DNA of 64,000 nucleotides, taken from assembly GCF_010731115.1 (NCBI RefSeq), contig NZ_AP022616.1, forward strand, positions 5,146,001-5,210,000. Direction: 5' to 3'. A program made the position numbers and the translations under genes. Below are positions 17,088 to 26,413 of the stretch, piece by piece. Below the pieces are notes generated by a model. The model was not told the origin of the DNA and did no database searches. It saw only the letters and a list, made by a program, of their open reading frames with translations. Each line of letters starts with the position of its first letter. The first letter of the stretch is position 1. The stretch comes from Mycolicibacterium phocaicum. GTDB lineage: Bacteria; Actinomycetota; Actinomycetes; Mycobacteriales; Mycobacteriaceae.

Positions 17088-17541
17088 TTCGCACGGCACC
17101 GTGCATCTGCCGACCGAGGCCGACACGATGGCCCTAGGCGCCCGGTTCGGCGCCGAGCTGCGGGTCGGTGACGTCGTGGTGCTCACGGGTCCGCTGGGTG
17201 CTGGGAAAACCATGCTGGCCAAGGGAATTGCGCAGGGCATGGACGTCGATGGCGCGGTGACGTCGCCGTCGTACGTGCTGGCCCGAGTGCATCCTGCCCG
17301 TCGCGCCGGATACCCCGCCATGGTGCATGTCGACATGTACCGCCTGCTCGACTCGGGCAGCACCGACCTGCTCGGAGAACTCGATTCGCTCGATCTCGAC
17401 ACCGACCTCGATGACGCCGTGGTGGTCGTCGAATGGGGCGAGGGTCTGGCCGAGCGCCTGTCGGCCAGCCATCTGGACATCCGGTTGGAGCGAGCCGACG
17501 ACGACACCCGTACCGCTGTCTGGCATTGGAGCCGTGGATGA
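17080..17541 (+). CDS. tsaE: tRNA threonylcarbamoyladenosine biosynthesis ATPase TsaE
   Basis: 153 residues, the usual TsaE size. The P-loop GPLGAGKT is at residues 37-44; TSPSYVLARVH and HVDMYRL are family motifs and VVVEWGEGL is the Walker B region. TsaE powers turnover of the TsaB-TsaD complex that makes t6A at position 37 of ANN-decoding tRNAs. ATG 17080 (GGAAAGG upstream) overlaps the preceding gene. Its stop overlaps the tsaB start (ATGA). Confidence 0.94.
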   Translation: MDDSHGTVHLPTEADTMALGARFGAELRVGDVVVLTGPLGAGKTMLAKGIAQGMDVDGAVTSPSYVLARVHPARRAGYPAMVHVDMYRLLDSGSTDLLGELDSLDLDTDLDDAVVVVEWGEGLAERLSASHLDIRLERADDDTRTAVWHWSRG

Positions 17542-18161
17542 TTCTCGCCATCGATACCGCCACCCCGGCCGTCACCGCGGGCGTCGCACGGCGCACCGCG
17601 GCCGGTGTCGAGGTGCTGGCCGAACGAATCACCGTTGATGCCCGTGCGCACGCCGAGCAGTTGACGCCCAATGTGATTGCCGCCGTTGCCGATGCCGGTA
17701 TCACGTTCGCCGACCTGGAAGCGGTGGTCGTCGGCTGCGGGCCGGGCCCGTTCACCGGGCTGCGCGTCGGGATGGCCACCGCGGCAGCCTATGGACAGGC
17801 GCTCGGCGTCCCGGTGTACGGAGTGTGCAGCCTGGATGCGATCGCCCCGGTGACCACGGGAGATCTGTTGGTGGTCACCGATGCCCGGCGCCGGGAGGTG
17901 TACTGGGCGCGGTACCGCGACGGCGTGCGCGTCGACGGACCGGCCGTCAGTGCCGCGGCCGACGTCACGGCGGAGTCGGGTTCGGTCGCCGGCCCCGCCG
18001 CGCAGGCAGCGCTGTTCCCGTTGCCGTCACTCGCGGTCGAGTACCCCACGGTGGCCGGACTCGTGACCGCCGCCGACTGGGACCAGCCGCCCGCCGCGCT
18101 GGTGCCGCTGTACCTGCGCCGCCCTGATGCGAAAACGCTTGCCGAGCGGGGACTCTCGTGA
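17538..18161 (+). CDS. tsaB: tRNA threonylcarbamoyladenosine biosynthesis protein TsaB
   Basis: 207 residues from ATG 17538, overlapping the tsaE stop by 4 bases. The ASKHA start ILAIDTATPAVTAGV and the signature CGPGPFTGLRVGMATA are clear. TsaB is the catalytically inactive partner that scaffolds TsaD and TsaE in t6A synthesis. The stop overlaps the rimI GTG. Confidence 0.94.
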   Translation: MILAIDTATPAVTAGVARRTAAGVEVLAERITVDARAHAEQLTPNVIAAVADAGITFADLEAVVVGCGPGPFTGLRVGMATAAAYGQALGVPVYGVCSLDAIAPVTTGDLLVVTDARRREVYWARYRDGVRVDGPAVSAAADVTAESGSVAGPAAQAALFPLPSLAVEYPTVAGLVTAADWDQPPAALVPLYLRRPDAKTLAERGLS

Positions 18162-18658
18162 CCATCGAGTACGGGTCCCTGACGGTCGGCGATGCCGACC
18201 GGTGCGGCGAACTGGAAGCGATCCTGTTCCCCGGCGACGACCCGTGGCCGGCCGTCGCCTTCATCCGTGAGCTCGACTCGGCGCACAACCACTACGTTGC
18301 CGCGCGGGACGGCAAGCTGCTGGTGGGGTATGCGGGCATCAGCCGGTTGGGCCGCAAACCGCCGTTCGAGTACGAGGTGCACACCATCGGGGTCGATCCG
18401 GCGTACCAGGGGCAGGGCATCGGCCGGCAGCTGCTGGACCGGCTGTTGACCATCGCCGACGGCGGCACCGTCTTCCTGGAGGTGCGCACCGACAATGAGC
18501 CGGCGATCGGCCTGTACGAAAGTGTCGGATTCGTGAAGATGGGTGTGCGTAAGCGGTATTACCGGATCAGCGGTGCGGACGCGTACACCATGCGGCGGGA
18601 CGCGGGTGTGAGCAGTGAGTCAGGCGGCGCGGACGTGAGGAGCAACCAAGTCACATGA
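18158..18658 (+). CDS. rimI: GNAT acetyltransferase, ribosomal-protein-alanine N-acetyltransferase RimI
   Basis: 166 residues from GTG 18158. The acetyl-CoA binding motif is [17 protein letters not shown], followed by [20 protein letters not shown], as in RimI. In E. coli RimI acetylates ribosomal protein S18; here it sits between tsaB and tsaD as in other mycobacteria. It overlaps both neighbours by 4 bases. Confidence 0.9.
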   Translation: MTIEYGSLTVGDADRCGELEAILFPGDDPWPAVAFIRELDSAHNHYVAARDGKLLVGYAGISRLGRKPPFEYEVHTIGVDPAYQGQGIGRQLLDRLLTIADGGTVFLEVRTDNEPAIGLYESVGFVKMGVRKRYYRISGADAYTMRRDAGVSSESGGADVRSNQVT

Positions 18659-19680
18659 CAGTCATCTTGGCAATCGAAAGTTCCTGTGACGAAACAGGCG
18701 TCGGCATCTGCGATTTGGCGGAAGACGGCACCGTGACGCTCCTTGCCGACGAGGTCGCCTCCAGCGTCGACGAGCACACCCGGTACGGCGGTGTGGTTCC
18801 CGAGATCGCCTCGCGCGCGCACCTGGAGTCGTTGGGCCCCACCATGAGTAGAGCCCTGGCGACTGCCGGCATCGAACGGCCCGACGTGGTGGCGGCGACC
18901 ATCGGACCCGGCCTGGCCGGCGCCCTGTTGGTGGGTGTGGCTGCGGCCAAGGCCTATTCGGCGGCGTGGGGTGTGCCGTTCTACGGCGTCAACCACCTCG
19001 GCGGACACCTGGCCGCCGACGTCTACGACCACGGTCCGCTGCCCGAGAGCGTCGGCCTGCTGGTGTCGGGCGGCCACACGCATCTGCTGCACGTGCGGTC
19101 GCTGGGTGAGCCCATCGAGGAGCTCGGCAGCACCGTCGACGACGCGGCGGGCGAGGCGTACGACAAGGTGGCGCGGCTGCTCGGCCTCGGCTATCCGGGC
19201 GGCCGGGTACTCGACGAGCTGGCCCGCACCGGTGACCGCGATGCCATCGTGTTCCCGCGCGGCATGACCGGGCCACGAGATGACCCGTACGCCTTCAGCT
19301 TTTCCGGACTCAAGACCGCGGTCGCCCGTCACATGGAGAAACACCCGGACGCGTCGCACGCCGATGTGGCGGCCGGTTTCCAGGAGGCTGTCGCGGATGT
19401 GTTGACCCGCAAGGCCGTTCGCGCGGCCACTGATCTCGGTGTGTCCACGCTGCTGATCGCCGGGGGCGTGGCCGCCAATTCGCGGCTGCGTGAGCTGGCC
19501 GAAGAACGTTGTGCCGAAGCGGGTTTGACCCTGCGGGTGCCGCGACCCCGACTGTGTACCGACAATGGGGCCATGATCGCGTCGTTCGCCGCGCACCTGA
19601 TCGCGGCGGGGGCCAAGCCGTCGCGTCTCGATGTGCCGAGCGACCCGGGGCTGCCGGTGGTGAAGGGGCAGATCGCGTGA
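18655..19680 (+). CDS. tsaD: tRNA N6-adenosine threonylcarbamoyltransferase TsaD
   Basis: 341 residues from ATG 18655 (ATGA overlap with rimI). The metal-binding HxxxH is in [11 protein letters not shown] near residues 113-117, and the ASKHA motifs are in [21 protein letters not shown] and [15 protein letters not shown]. It transfers the threonylcarbamoyl group to A37 of tRNA and is essential in most bacteria. In M. tuberculosis groES follows directly; here about 10 kb of other genes intervene. Confidence 0.95.
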   Translation: MTVILAIESSCDETGVGICDLAEDGTVTLLADEVASSVDEHTRYGGVVPEIASRAHLESLGPTMSRALATAGIERPDVVAATIGPGLAGALLVGVAAAKAYSAAWGVPFYGVNHLGGHLAADVYDHGPLPESVGLLVSGGHTHLLHVRSLGEPIEELGSTVDDAAGEAYDKVARLLGLGYPGGRVLDELARTGDRDAIVFPRGMTGPRDDPYAFSFSGLKTAVARHMEKHPDASHADVAAGFQEAVADVLTRKAVRAATDLGVSTLLIAGGVAANSRLRELAEERCAEAGLTLRVPRPRLCTDNGAMIASFAAHLIAAGAKPSRLDVPSDPGLPVVKGQIA

Positions 19681-20129
19681 GCTTGCAACATCTGGCGGAC
19701 AAACTGGCCATCACCGAGCTGCTCTACCGGTACGCCGAGTTGATCGACGCCGGCGACTTCGACGGCGTGGGAGAACTGTTGGGACGCAGCCGGTTCGGCG
19801 GACCGACTTCCGGCAGCGTCGAGGGCCGGAACATGATCGCCAACACCTTCGCCCGCACCACCCGCCGTTTCCCCGACCACGGGAACACCCCGCGCACCCG
19901 GCATCTGGTGCTCAACCCGATCGTCGAACTCGACGGCGATACCGCTCATGCGCGGTCGACGTTCTGCGTGGTGCAGCAGACCGATACGGTGCCGCTGCAA
20001 CCCATCGTGGTGGGCCGGTACGCCGATACTTTCGCGCGCGACGACGCCGGTTGGTACTTCACCGAACGCGTCGTCGATGTTCAGATGGTCGGCGACGTGT
20101 CCGACCATCTGAACATCGCCCTGCAATGA
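19677..20129 (+). CDS. SnoaL/NTF2-like domain protein
   Basis: 150 residues from GTG 19677, which overlaps the tsaD stop. The pattern [26 protein letters not shown] at the start and [22 protein letters not shown] at the end is that of SnoaL-like (NTF2-fold) proteins, small cone-shaped enzymes or ligand binders often tied to steroid or polyketide metabolism. Substrate unknown. It is translationally coupled to tsaD and to the transporter behind it. Confidence 0.8.
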   Translation: MSLQHLADKLAITELLYRYAELIDAGDFDGVGELLGRSRFGGPTSGSVEGRNMIANTFARTTRRFPDHGNTPRTRHLVLNPIVELDGDTAHARSTFCVVQQTDTVPLQPIVVGRYADTFARDDAGWYFTERVVDVQMVGDVSDHLNIALQ

Positions 20130-21073
20130 GCCCCAACCCCATGCGGCATCTGGGCTTGCTGCAGATCTCTGCCGCGAGCGTGCTGTGGGGTACCGGCGGC
20201 TTGGTGGTCACCGTCGTTCACGACCGGAGCGGGCTGGGCGCAATGACGGCCAGCGCGTGGCGAATGGCGCTGGCGACGGTTGCGCTCCTGGCTTTCATTG
20301 CGGTCACGAACCGTGTCGGACAGGCGATCACGCTGATGCGGTCGCGCCCGATGGTCCCGATCGTCGTCGGCTGCGGCACCGCCCTCTATCAGGGCCTATA
20401 TTTCGCGTCGGTGTTATCCATCGGGGTGGCGGTCGCCACCGTCGTCGCGCTGGGGTTGGCGCCGATCCTGGCGTCGATCTGGCAGCACGTCGATGCGCGG
20501 ACCTCGCCATCGTTGCGTGAGGTCGTCGTCCTCGTTGCCGCACTCGCCGGTCTGTGCCTGGTCACTTTCGGCGGTGCACCGCACGAACGCGGCGGCGGCG
20601 CAACAAACTTCACGGCCGGGTTACTGCTCGCCATCGCCGCAGGCGCCACCTACGCGGCGACGACGATCTTGGGGCACCGGCTTGCGAGCCGGACCGATTC
20701 CGTCGTCATCGCCACATGCACCACCACCGCCGGCGCGGTGGCGCTGGCGCCATTTTTCCTCTTGGCTTCGCTGAGGGGCGAACCGGTTCTCCCGTCGGAC
20801 CCGACGTCGCTGGCACTGTTGGTGTATCTCGGCGTTGTCACGCTGGCGTTGTCGTACGGACTTCTCTACGCCGGCCTACGCACCACACCAGGGGCGGCCG
20901 CAACGGTGGTGACTCTCGTCGAACCGATTTCGGCGGCAGTCCTGGCGGCGGTGCTACTCGGGCAACAGCCGACCTGGCTGTCGGTTGTTGGTGCCCTTCT
21001 GATTCTGGGGGCCGTCGTGGGGTTGCCCGCAGGTCGGGACGACCCCGATAGGCGCCCCGACCCGGGCGTCTAG
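20126..21073 (+). CDS. EamA-family (DMT superfamily) transporter
   Basis: 315 residues with ten hydrophobic segments in two EamA repeats (about 5-140 and 165-300). Typical features are WGTGGLVVTVV near the start and TPGAAATVVTLVEPISAAVLAAVLLGQ near the end. These are metabolite exporters or importers, often of amino acids; the substrate is unknown. ATG 20126 overlaps the previous stop (ATGA). It ends 15 bases before the convergent GMC oxidase stop. Confidence 0.88.
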   Translation: MSPNPMRHLGLLQISAASVLWGTGGLVVTVVHDRSGLGAMTASAWRMALATVALLAFIAVTNRVGQAITLMRSRPMVPIVVGCGTALYQGLYFASVLSIGVAVATVVALGLAPILASIWQHVDARTSPSLREVVVLVAALAGLCLVTFGGAPHERGGGATNFTAGLLLAIAAGATYAATTILGHRLASRTDSVVIATCTTTAGAVALAPFFLLASLRGEPVLPSDPTSLALLVYLGVVTLALSYGLLYAGLRTTPGAAATVVTLVEPISAAVLAAVLLGQQPTWLSVVGALLILGAVVGLPAGRDDPDRRPDPGV

Positions 21074-21088
21074 TTTCGCCGCGCGCCG

Positions 21089-22804
21089 CTACGCGTCATT
21101 CGAAGCCGGGGAGAGCGGGATGAGGGGAGGTCGCAACGCGCCCGGAGCGCCCGCCGGCACAACCGGTTTGACCGGGGCGACAGCGTCCACCCGGCGGTAG
21201 GGCAGCCCCTGCGCGGGACGCAGGTCTTCCTCGCCCTTGTTGGGCCACATCGCCGCCGCACGCTCGGCCTGGGCGGTGATGGTCAGCGACGGGTTCACGC
21301 CCAGATTCGCCGAAACCGCCGAACCGTCAACGACACTCAGAGTCGGGTAGCCGTACACCCGGTGGTACGGGTCGATGACCGCGTTGGAGGCATCCGAGCC
21401 GATGGCGCAACCGCCGAGGAAATGCGCCGTCATCGGGATGTTGAACAGCTCGCCCCAGGTGCCGGCCGTCACGCCGTCGATCTTCTCGGCGACCCTGCGG
21501 GTCGCGTCGTTGCCGGCCGGGATCCACGTCGGGTTGGGCTGGCCGTGGCCCTGCTTGCTCGACAGGTGCCGGCCGCGGAGTCCCTGCTTGGTGAACGTGG
21601 TGATCGAGTTGTCCAGGTTCTGCATGACCAGCGAAATCACCGTGCGCTCACTCCAATTGCGGACCGACAGCACCCTCAGCAGCGCACGCGGATGCGTCAC
21701 GGCCAGGCCGAGTGCCTTCAGCCAGCGTGGCCGGCGGCCGCCGCCGTCGGTCATCAGGGTCTGCAGCAGACCCATCGCGTTGGAGCCCTTGCCGTAGCGC
21801 ACCGACTCGATATGGGTGTCGCTCGTCGGATGGAACGACGACGTGATGGCGACCCCGCGGGTCAGGTCCAGCGCCGGGTCGACTTTGTATTTCATTGCGC
21901 CGACGATGGATTCGGAATTGGTGCGAGTGAGCACACCGAGGCGGTCCGACAGTTGCGGTAGGGTGCCGCTGTCCTTCATCTTGTGCAGCAGGTTCTGGGT
22001 GCCCCAGGTGCCGGCCGCCAGCACGACGTGCCGCGCCGTGAAGGTGCGCCGGTTCTTGCGCAGGGTTCGGCCGGTGCGCACGGTGTCGATCTCCCAGATG
22101 CCGCTGGGGCTCTGCCGCACGGAGTCGACCGTCGTCAGCGGATGCACTGTGGCGCCGGCATTCTCGGCGAGACCGAGATAGTTCTTCAGCAGTGTGTTCT
22201 TGGCGCCGTAGCGGCAGCCCGTCATGCAGCTGCCGCATTCGATGCATCCCGTGCGGTCCGGTCCGACGCCGCCGAAGAACGGGTCCCGGACCGTCTTGCC
22301 GGGTTCACCGAAGAACACGCCGACCGGCGTCTGGACGAAGGTGCCGCCCACGCCCATGTCCTCGGCGACCGCCTTCATGATCTCGTCCGCCGGAGTCATA
22401 CTCGGGTTGATCACCACTCCGAGCATGCGCCGGGCCTGGTCGTAGAACGGCGACAGCTCCTCGGACCAGTCGGTGATGTGGGCCCACTGCGGGTCGTTGA
22501 AGAACGTCGCGGGCGGCTTGTAAAGGGTGTTGGCGTAGTTCAGCGATCCGCCACCGACGCCGGCCCCGGCCAAGATGACGACGTCCCGCAGCATGTGGAT
22601 GCGCTGTATGCCGAAGCACCCGAGTTTGGGCGCCCACACGAATTTCCGGACGTCCCAACTGGTTTTCGGGAACTGGTCGTCGGTGAACCGGCGGCCGGCT
22701 TCCAGAACGCCGACACGGTAGCCCTTCTCGGTCAGCCGCAACGCCGTCACGCTGCCCCCGAATCCGGACCCGACGACGATCACGTCATAGTCGGTGTTGG
22801 ACAT
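21089..22804 (-). CDS. GMC-family oxidoreductase, ChoD-like paralogue
   Basis: 571 residues. The FAD-binding start is YDVIVVGSGFGGSVTALRLTEKGY, with GAGVGGGSLNYANT and the GMC C-terminal HFLGGCAIG and VDGSAVSANLGVNPSLTITA. It is clearly a paralogue of ChoD at 50670-52394 along the whole length, including a CIECGSCMTGC cysteine cluster. Cholesterol oxidase-type activity (3-hydroxysteroid to 3-ketone) is the family expectation. ATG 22804 has GAGGAGAA upstream; it overlaps the Rieske gene's downstream end closely (stop at 22815), so it is the third gene of the reductase-Rieske-GMC operon. Confidence 0.88.
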   Translation of the reverse strand: MSNTDYDVIVVGSGFGGSVTALRLTEKGYRVGVLEAGRRFTDDQFPKTSWDVRKFVWAPKLGCFGIQRIHMLRDVVILAGAGVGGGSLNYANTLYKPPATFFNDPQWAHITDWSEELSPFYDQARRMLGVVINPSMTPADEIMKAVAEDMGVGGTFVQTPVGVFFGEPGKTVRDPFFGGVGPDRTGCIECGSCMTGCRYGAKNTLLKNYLGLAENAGATVHPLTTVDSVRQSPSGIWEIDTVRTGRTLRKNRRTFTARHVVLAAGTWGTQNLLHKMKDSGTLPQLSDRLGVLTRTNSESIVGAMKYKVDPALDLTRGVAITSSFHPTSDTHIESVRYGKGSNAMGLLQTLMTDGGGRRPRWLKALGLAVTHPRALLRVLSVRNWSERTVISLVMQNLDNSITTFTKQGLRGRHLSSKQGHGQPNPTWIPAGNDATRRVAEKIDGVTAGTWGELFNIPMTAHFLGGCAIGSDASNAVIDPYHRVYGYPTLSVVDGSAVSANLGVNPSLTITAQAERAAAMWPNKGEEDLRPAQGLPYRRVDAVAPVKPVVPAGAPGALRPPLIPLSPASNDA

Positions 22805-22814
22805 GTACTTCTCC

Positions 22815-23846
22815 TCAGTTGGCAGTGAAGCGGCTGGTTTCGTCGTCGACCATGTCCATGGCGATACGTCGGGCCCGAATGGCGGCCCGATCGGCCTTGA
22901 CGTTGATGTCGCGCCGGCGGGCACCGGGTTCATCGAGGCGCCGCTGAATCGTCTCCAGGATGGCGGCATCGCGTACGGCCCACTCGTGGAACATGATCCG
23001 CAGATACTCGGTGACGGAGTCCTCGGCACCGGCGTAGTTGCGGGCCATCTGCAGGAAGACGTGCGTCGAGCCCGGCGTTTCCGGCGTGAAGCCGTGAATT
23101 CGCAAGAGCCCGTAGGACTGTCCGTCTTCGAGCTCGATGGCGTAGTGCTGCGTGTGTAGCGCGGGTGAGACGAAAGTGCCCTCTTCACGCCGGGTGGCCA
23201 CCGACTCTTCCGGCAATCCGGTGATCGCCGACTCCCACGGCGCCAGTCGGCTCGGTGGAGTCGACCGGGTGTAGGCCACCGAGCGTTCGGAGATCTCCAC
23301 CTCGCCCAGCGGCGGCAGCTGCCGGATATCCGGCGGCACGACCTCGGGATGCGTCACGAACACATCGGTCAGATCGAGGTAATGCTCGTGCAGCAGAAGG
23401 TAGTTCGCTTCGACACGCAGGACCTCGGTGGTGCTGGTCCAGCCGGACCCGTCCAGGTACCACGGCACGCGCGGCGGCGGGCGCAGGGCGGCGGCGCGGG
23501 GCTCGCCGAGCCAGATCCAGATGAATGGCGCGGTCTCGACGACCGGGTACGCTGCCACCCGGGCGCCGGGCGGCACGTTCTCCTGCGACGGCACGTCGGC
23601 CAGACAGCCGTCGGGCTCGTAGCTGAAACCGTGATAGCCGCAGACCACACGGTCGCCGTCGAGTCGGCCCTCGGACAGGGGATAGGCGCGGTGCACGCAG
23701 CGGTCCTCCAGGGCGACCACTTCTCCGGACGCGCGGCGGTACAGGACCACGTGCTTGTCCAACAGACGCCGGGCGAGCAGTCCCGCGCCGACCTCATCGC
23801 TCAGCGCGGCCACATACCAGCAGTTGAACGGGTAGTTGGTTCTCAT
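22815..23846 (-). CDS. Rieske non-heme iron oxygenase, alpha-subunit type
   Basis: 343 residues. The Rieske [2Fe-2S] ligands are in CVHRAYPLSEG and CGYHGFSYEPDG. The C-terminal catalytic domain contains HEHYLDLTDVFVTH. In most relatives the mononuclear iron motif is D-L-[ST]-H-x4-H; here the first His position reads Asp while the second His is kept. The family hydroxylates or demethylates aromatic or steroid substrates using electrons from a reductase, encoded directly upstream with a 4-base overlap (ATGA). Whether the changed ligand still supports oxygenation is open. Confidence 0.85.
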   Translation of the reverse strand: MRTNYPFNCWYVAALSDEVGAGLLARRLLDKHVVLYRRASGEVVALEDRCVHRAYPLSEGRLDGDRVVCGYHGFSYEPDGCLADVPSQENVPPGARVAAYPVVETAPFIWIWLGEPRAAALRPPPRVPWYLDGSGWTSTTEVLRVEANYLLLHEHYLDLTDVFVTHPEVVPPDIRQLPPLGEVEISERSVAYTRSTPPSRLAPWESAITGLPEESVATRREEGTFVSPALHTQHYAIELEDGQSYGLLRIHGFTPETPGSTHVFLQMARNYAGAEDSVTEYLRIMFHEWAVRDAAILETIQRRLDEPGARRRDINVKADRAAIRARRIAMDMVDDETSRFTAN

Positions 23847-24817
23847 AGATCGAGCACCAGCCTTTCGGACCGGGAGCGCGAGACGCAGATCATGATGGTT
23901 TTGTTCTCCGCCTTCTCCGAGTCGTTCAGCACGGAGTCGCGGTGATCGCCGATGCCGGCGATGATTTCGCATTCACAGGTGCCGCAGACGCCTTCCATGC
24001 ACGACCCCAGCACGTCGAGGCCCGCTTCTTCGGCCACGTCGTAGATCGTCTTGTCCGACGGCACGGTCAGGGTGACACCCGACCGTTGGCATTCCACTTC
24101 GAAGCTGTCCAGCGCATCCGCCGGCGACTCAATGGTCTTTGCCGAGAAGCGCTCGAGGTGCAGGCTGCCGCCGGGCCACGCTTCGCAGCCCTTCTCGACG
24201 GTGTCCAGCAGTCCTTCGGGGCCGCAGCAGTAGACCAGCGTGTTGTCCTGCGGAGCCGCGAGCACCGCCGCCAGCTTCGTGCGGAACGCGTCGCCGTGCT
24301 CGTCGCGCGCACAGATGGTCACGCGGTCGCCGAAGCGTTCCAGCGCATCGAGGTACGCCATCGATGAGCGGGAGCTGCCGCCGTAGATCAACTGCCAGTC
24401 GGCACCGGTGGCCTCGGCGGCCTCGATCATCGGGAGCATCGGCGTGATGCCGATACCGCCCGCGACGAACCGGTAGCGCGGTGAGTTCACGAGCGTGAAG
24501 TGGTTGCGCGGCCCGCGCACCCGCACCGTGGTGCCTTTGTGCAGCTTGTCGTGGACGAACTGTGAGCCCCCGCGGCTGTTCGGGTCCAGCAGGATGCCCA
24601 CCTGCCACTCGCTGCGACTGGCCGTACTGCCGCATAGGGAGTACTGGCGCGTCAGTGACGGCGTCATGACGAGGTCGATGTGAGCGCCGGGGGTCCACTC
24701 GGGCAGGTCGGCGCCCGAGGGGTCGGCGAGGGTCAGCGTGACGACACCGTCCGCGGACTGCTCGCGCCGGCGCACCTCGAGGTCGACCTCGACTTCCCGG
24801 TATGCGGCGTTGTTCAT
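23843..24817 (-). CDS. Phthalate dioxygenase-type reductase (flavin + C-terminal [2Fe-2S] ferredoxin)
   Basis: 324 residues. The flavin-binding motif is RQYSLCGST, NAD binding is in AGGIGITPMLPMI and YCCGPEGLLD, and the C-terminal plant-type ferredoxin has CMEGVCGTCEC with a distal Cys in IMICVSRS. This is the VanB/PDR layout: electrons pass from NADH through flavin and [2Fe-2S] to the Rieske oxygenase encoded next. It is the first gene of the operon, divergent from the PucR-type regulator. Confidence 0.92.
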   Translation of the reverse strand: MNNAAYREVEVDLEVRRREQSADGVVTLTLADPSGADLPEWTPGAHIDLVMTPSLTRQYSLCGSTASRSEWQVGILLDPNSRGGSQFVHDKLHKGTTVRVRGPRNHFTLVNSPRYRFVAGGIGITPMLPMIEAAEATGADWQLIYGGSSRSSMAYLDALERFGDRVTICARDEHGDAFRTKLAAVLAAPQDNTLVYCCGPEGLLDTVEKGCEAWPGGSLHLERFSAKTIESPADALDSFEVECQRSGVTLTVPSDKTIYDVAEEAGLDVLGSCMEGVCGTCECEIIAGIGDHRDSVLNDSEKAENKTIMICVSRSRSERLVLDL

Positions 24818-24960
24818 GGGTACGAAAGCTATTCACCGCGGCGGTCCGGATCGACGTCTCGGGACGACCAACTATCGAGGTGTTCGAGGAGCGTCGTTGT
24901 CCTGCGGCGACAAAGCCCGATTTGCGGCAACTTCAGCACCTGGTGATCTACCGTCGTTTC

Positions 24961-26229
24961 ATGCCGGAAAGACGCGTCGACGAGGGTGGCGTCGTCGTAC
25001 GCGCGGCGCAGATCATCGGCGCGCTCGACGGCAAGTTGGACCACATCACGCAGTCGATCCAGAAGATCCTCCTGACCGAGATCGCCGAGCTCAGCGAGGA
25101 TGCGCAACTGATGGATTTGCAGGAGCACACCGTCGCGGCCAATGTTGAAACTGTCTTCGCCTCCATTCGGCACCGCATCCCGATCGAGGACGTCGTGCCG
25201 CCCACGGAATCGCTCGAGCATGCGCGGCGGATGGCACAGCGGGGCGTGCCCGCAAATGCGATGGTGCGCGCCTACCGGTTGGGCCACCAGGAAGTCCTGA
25301 ACTTCGTGCTCGACGAGATCGCGGCGTCGGACATGGATCCCCGTTGGGCGCTCGACGTGTTCAAGTACTTCCAGACGGTCTCGTTCGGCTACATCGACTG
25401 GATCTCCCAGCAGGTGCTCAATACGTACCAGCAGGAGTACGACCGGTGGGTCGAGAACCGGAACAGCATGCGAGCCCAAGGGGTTGGCGCCATACTCGGC
25501 GCGGACGGTGGTGACGTCGATGTGCTCACCGAGGAAATCCGCTACCCGCTGCGGCGCATACACGTGGCGCTGGCGCTCTGGTACCCCGATGGCAACGACG
25601 GCGACGAGCTCGTCCGAATGGAACGTTTCGCCAACCACCTTGCCAGGTCACTCGGCACCCACGAGCCGCCGCTGTTCCTGTCGGTCGACCACCTGACCGC
25701 GTGGGTCTGGCTGCCGCTGTCGACGCACGGTGCTGCGAACGTGACAGAACGTATTCGGGAATTCGCGACAGTACAACAGGATTCACCGTGGATCGCGATG
25801 GGCAACCCGCTTCCCGGCATCGATGGGTTCCGCCGGTCACATGAGCAGGCGGTGGACGTCCGTGCCGTGGCGGTGGTGTCGGGATCCGTCGACCGCCGCG
25901 TCATGGCGGCGAGCGACCCAGGGCTGCCCGTCGCAACGCTGCTCGGGAATGACGTCGGATCGGTCGGCGCCTGGGTGGCCGAAATTCTGGGCCCGCTCGC
26001 GAGTGACACCGAGAACGACGAACGGCTTCGCGAGACATTGCGTGTATTCCTGCGGACCGGGTCGAGTTTCAAGGCCGCCGCCGATGAAATGCATCTGCAT
26101 TCGAATTCGATCAAGTACCGGGTGAACCGCGCCATCAGTCGGCGTGGCGCGCCGATTGCCGACGACCGCATCGAGGTCGAGGTCGCATTGCTGCTGTGCC
26201 ACTGGTTCGGCCAGGCAGTTCTGAACTGA
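24961..26229 (+). CDS. PucR/CdaR-family transcriptional regulator
   Basis: 422 residues from ATG 24961; the frame is open further upstream but that part lacks family character. A helical N-terminal sensor region (about 20-180), a degenerate GGDEF-like middle and the C-terminal PucR helix-turn-helix (LRVFLRTGSSFKAAADEMHLH, SIKYRVNRA) are visible. It is divergent from the reductase-Rieske-GMC operon with 143 bases between start codons, so it probably activates or represses that operon in response to the substrate. Confidence 0.85.
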   Translation: MPERRVDEGGVVVRAAQIIGALDGKLDHITQSIQKILLTEIAELSEDAQLMDLQEHTVAANVETVFASIRHRIPIEDVVPPTESLEHARRMAQRGVPANAMVRAYRLGHQEVLNFVLDEIAASDMDPRWALDVFKYFQTVSFGYIDWISQQVLNTYQQEYDRWVENRNSMRAQGVGAILGADGGDVDVLTEEIRYPLRRIHVALALWYPDGNDGDELVRMERFANHLARSLGTHEPPLFLSVDHLTAWVWLPLSTHGAANVTERIREFATVQQDSPWIAMGNPLPGIDGFRRSHEQAVDVRAVAVVSGSVDRRVMAASDPGLPVATLLGNDVGSVGAWVAEILGPLASDTENDERLRETLRVFLRTGSSFKAAADEMHLHSNSIKYRVNRAISRRGAPIADDRIEVEVALLLCHWFGQAVLN

Positions 26230-26413
26230 CAATTCGCCGTGACGGGGCATTTGTGGACCGTCGACAACGCGCGCCTTGGACGCGCCACGAACTTTGGTTG
26301 TTTGCGACGTAGTTCGCCTGCCCTCACGCCCGTAGTTTTTGGATCACTGCGAAACGCATATGAGCGAGCCGGTCCTTTGGATAATTACTCGCACAGTCCA
26401 ACGGAGGCGAATC

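Noticed and set aside
24802..24960. N-terminal extension of the PucR-type regulator
   Set aside because: The segment overlaps the divergent reductase start and lacks family similarity; ATG 24961 leaves a normal promoter space.
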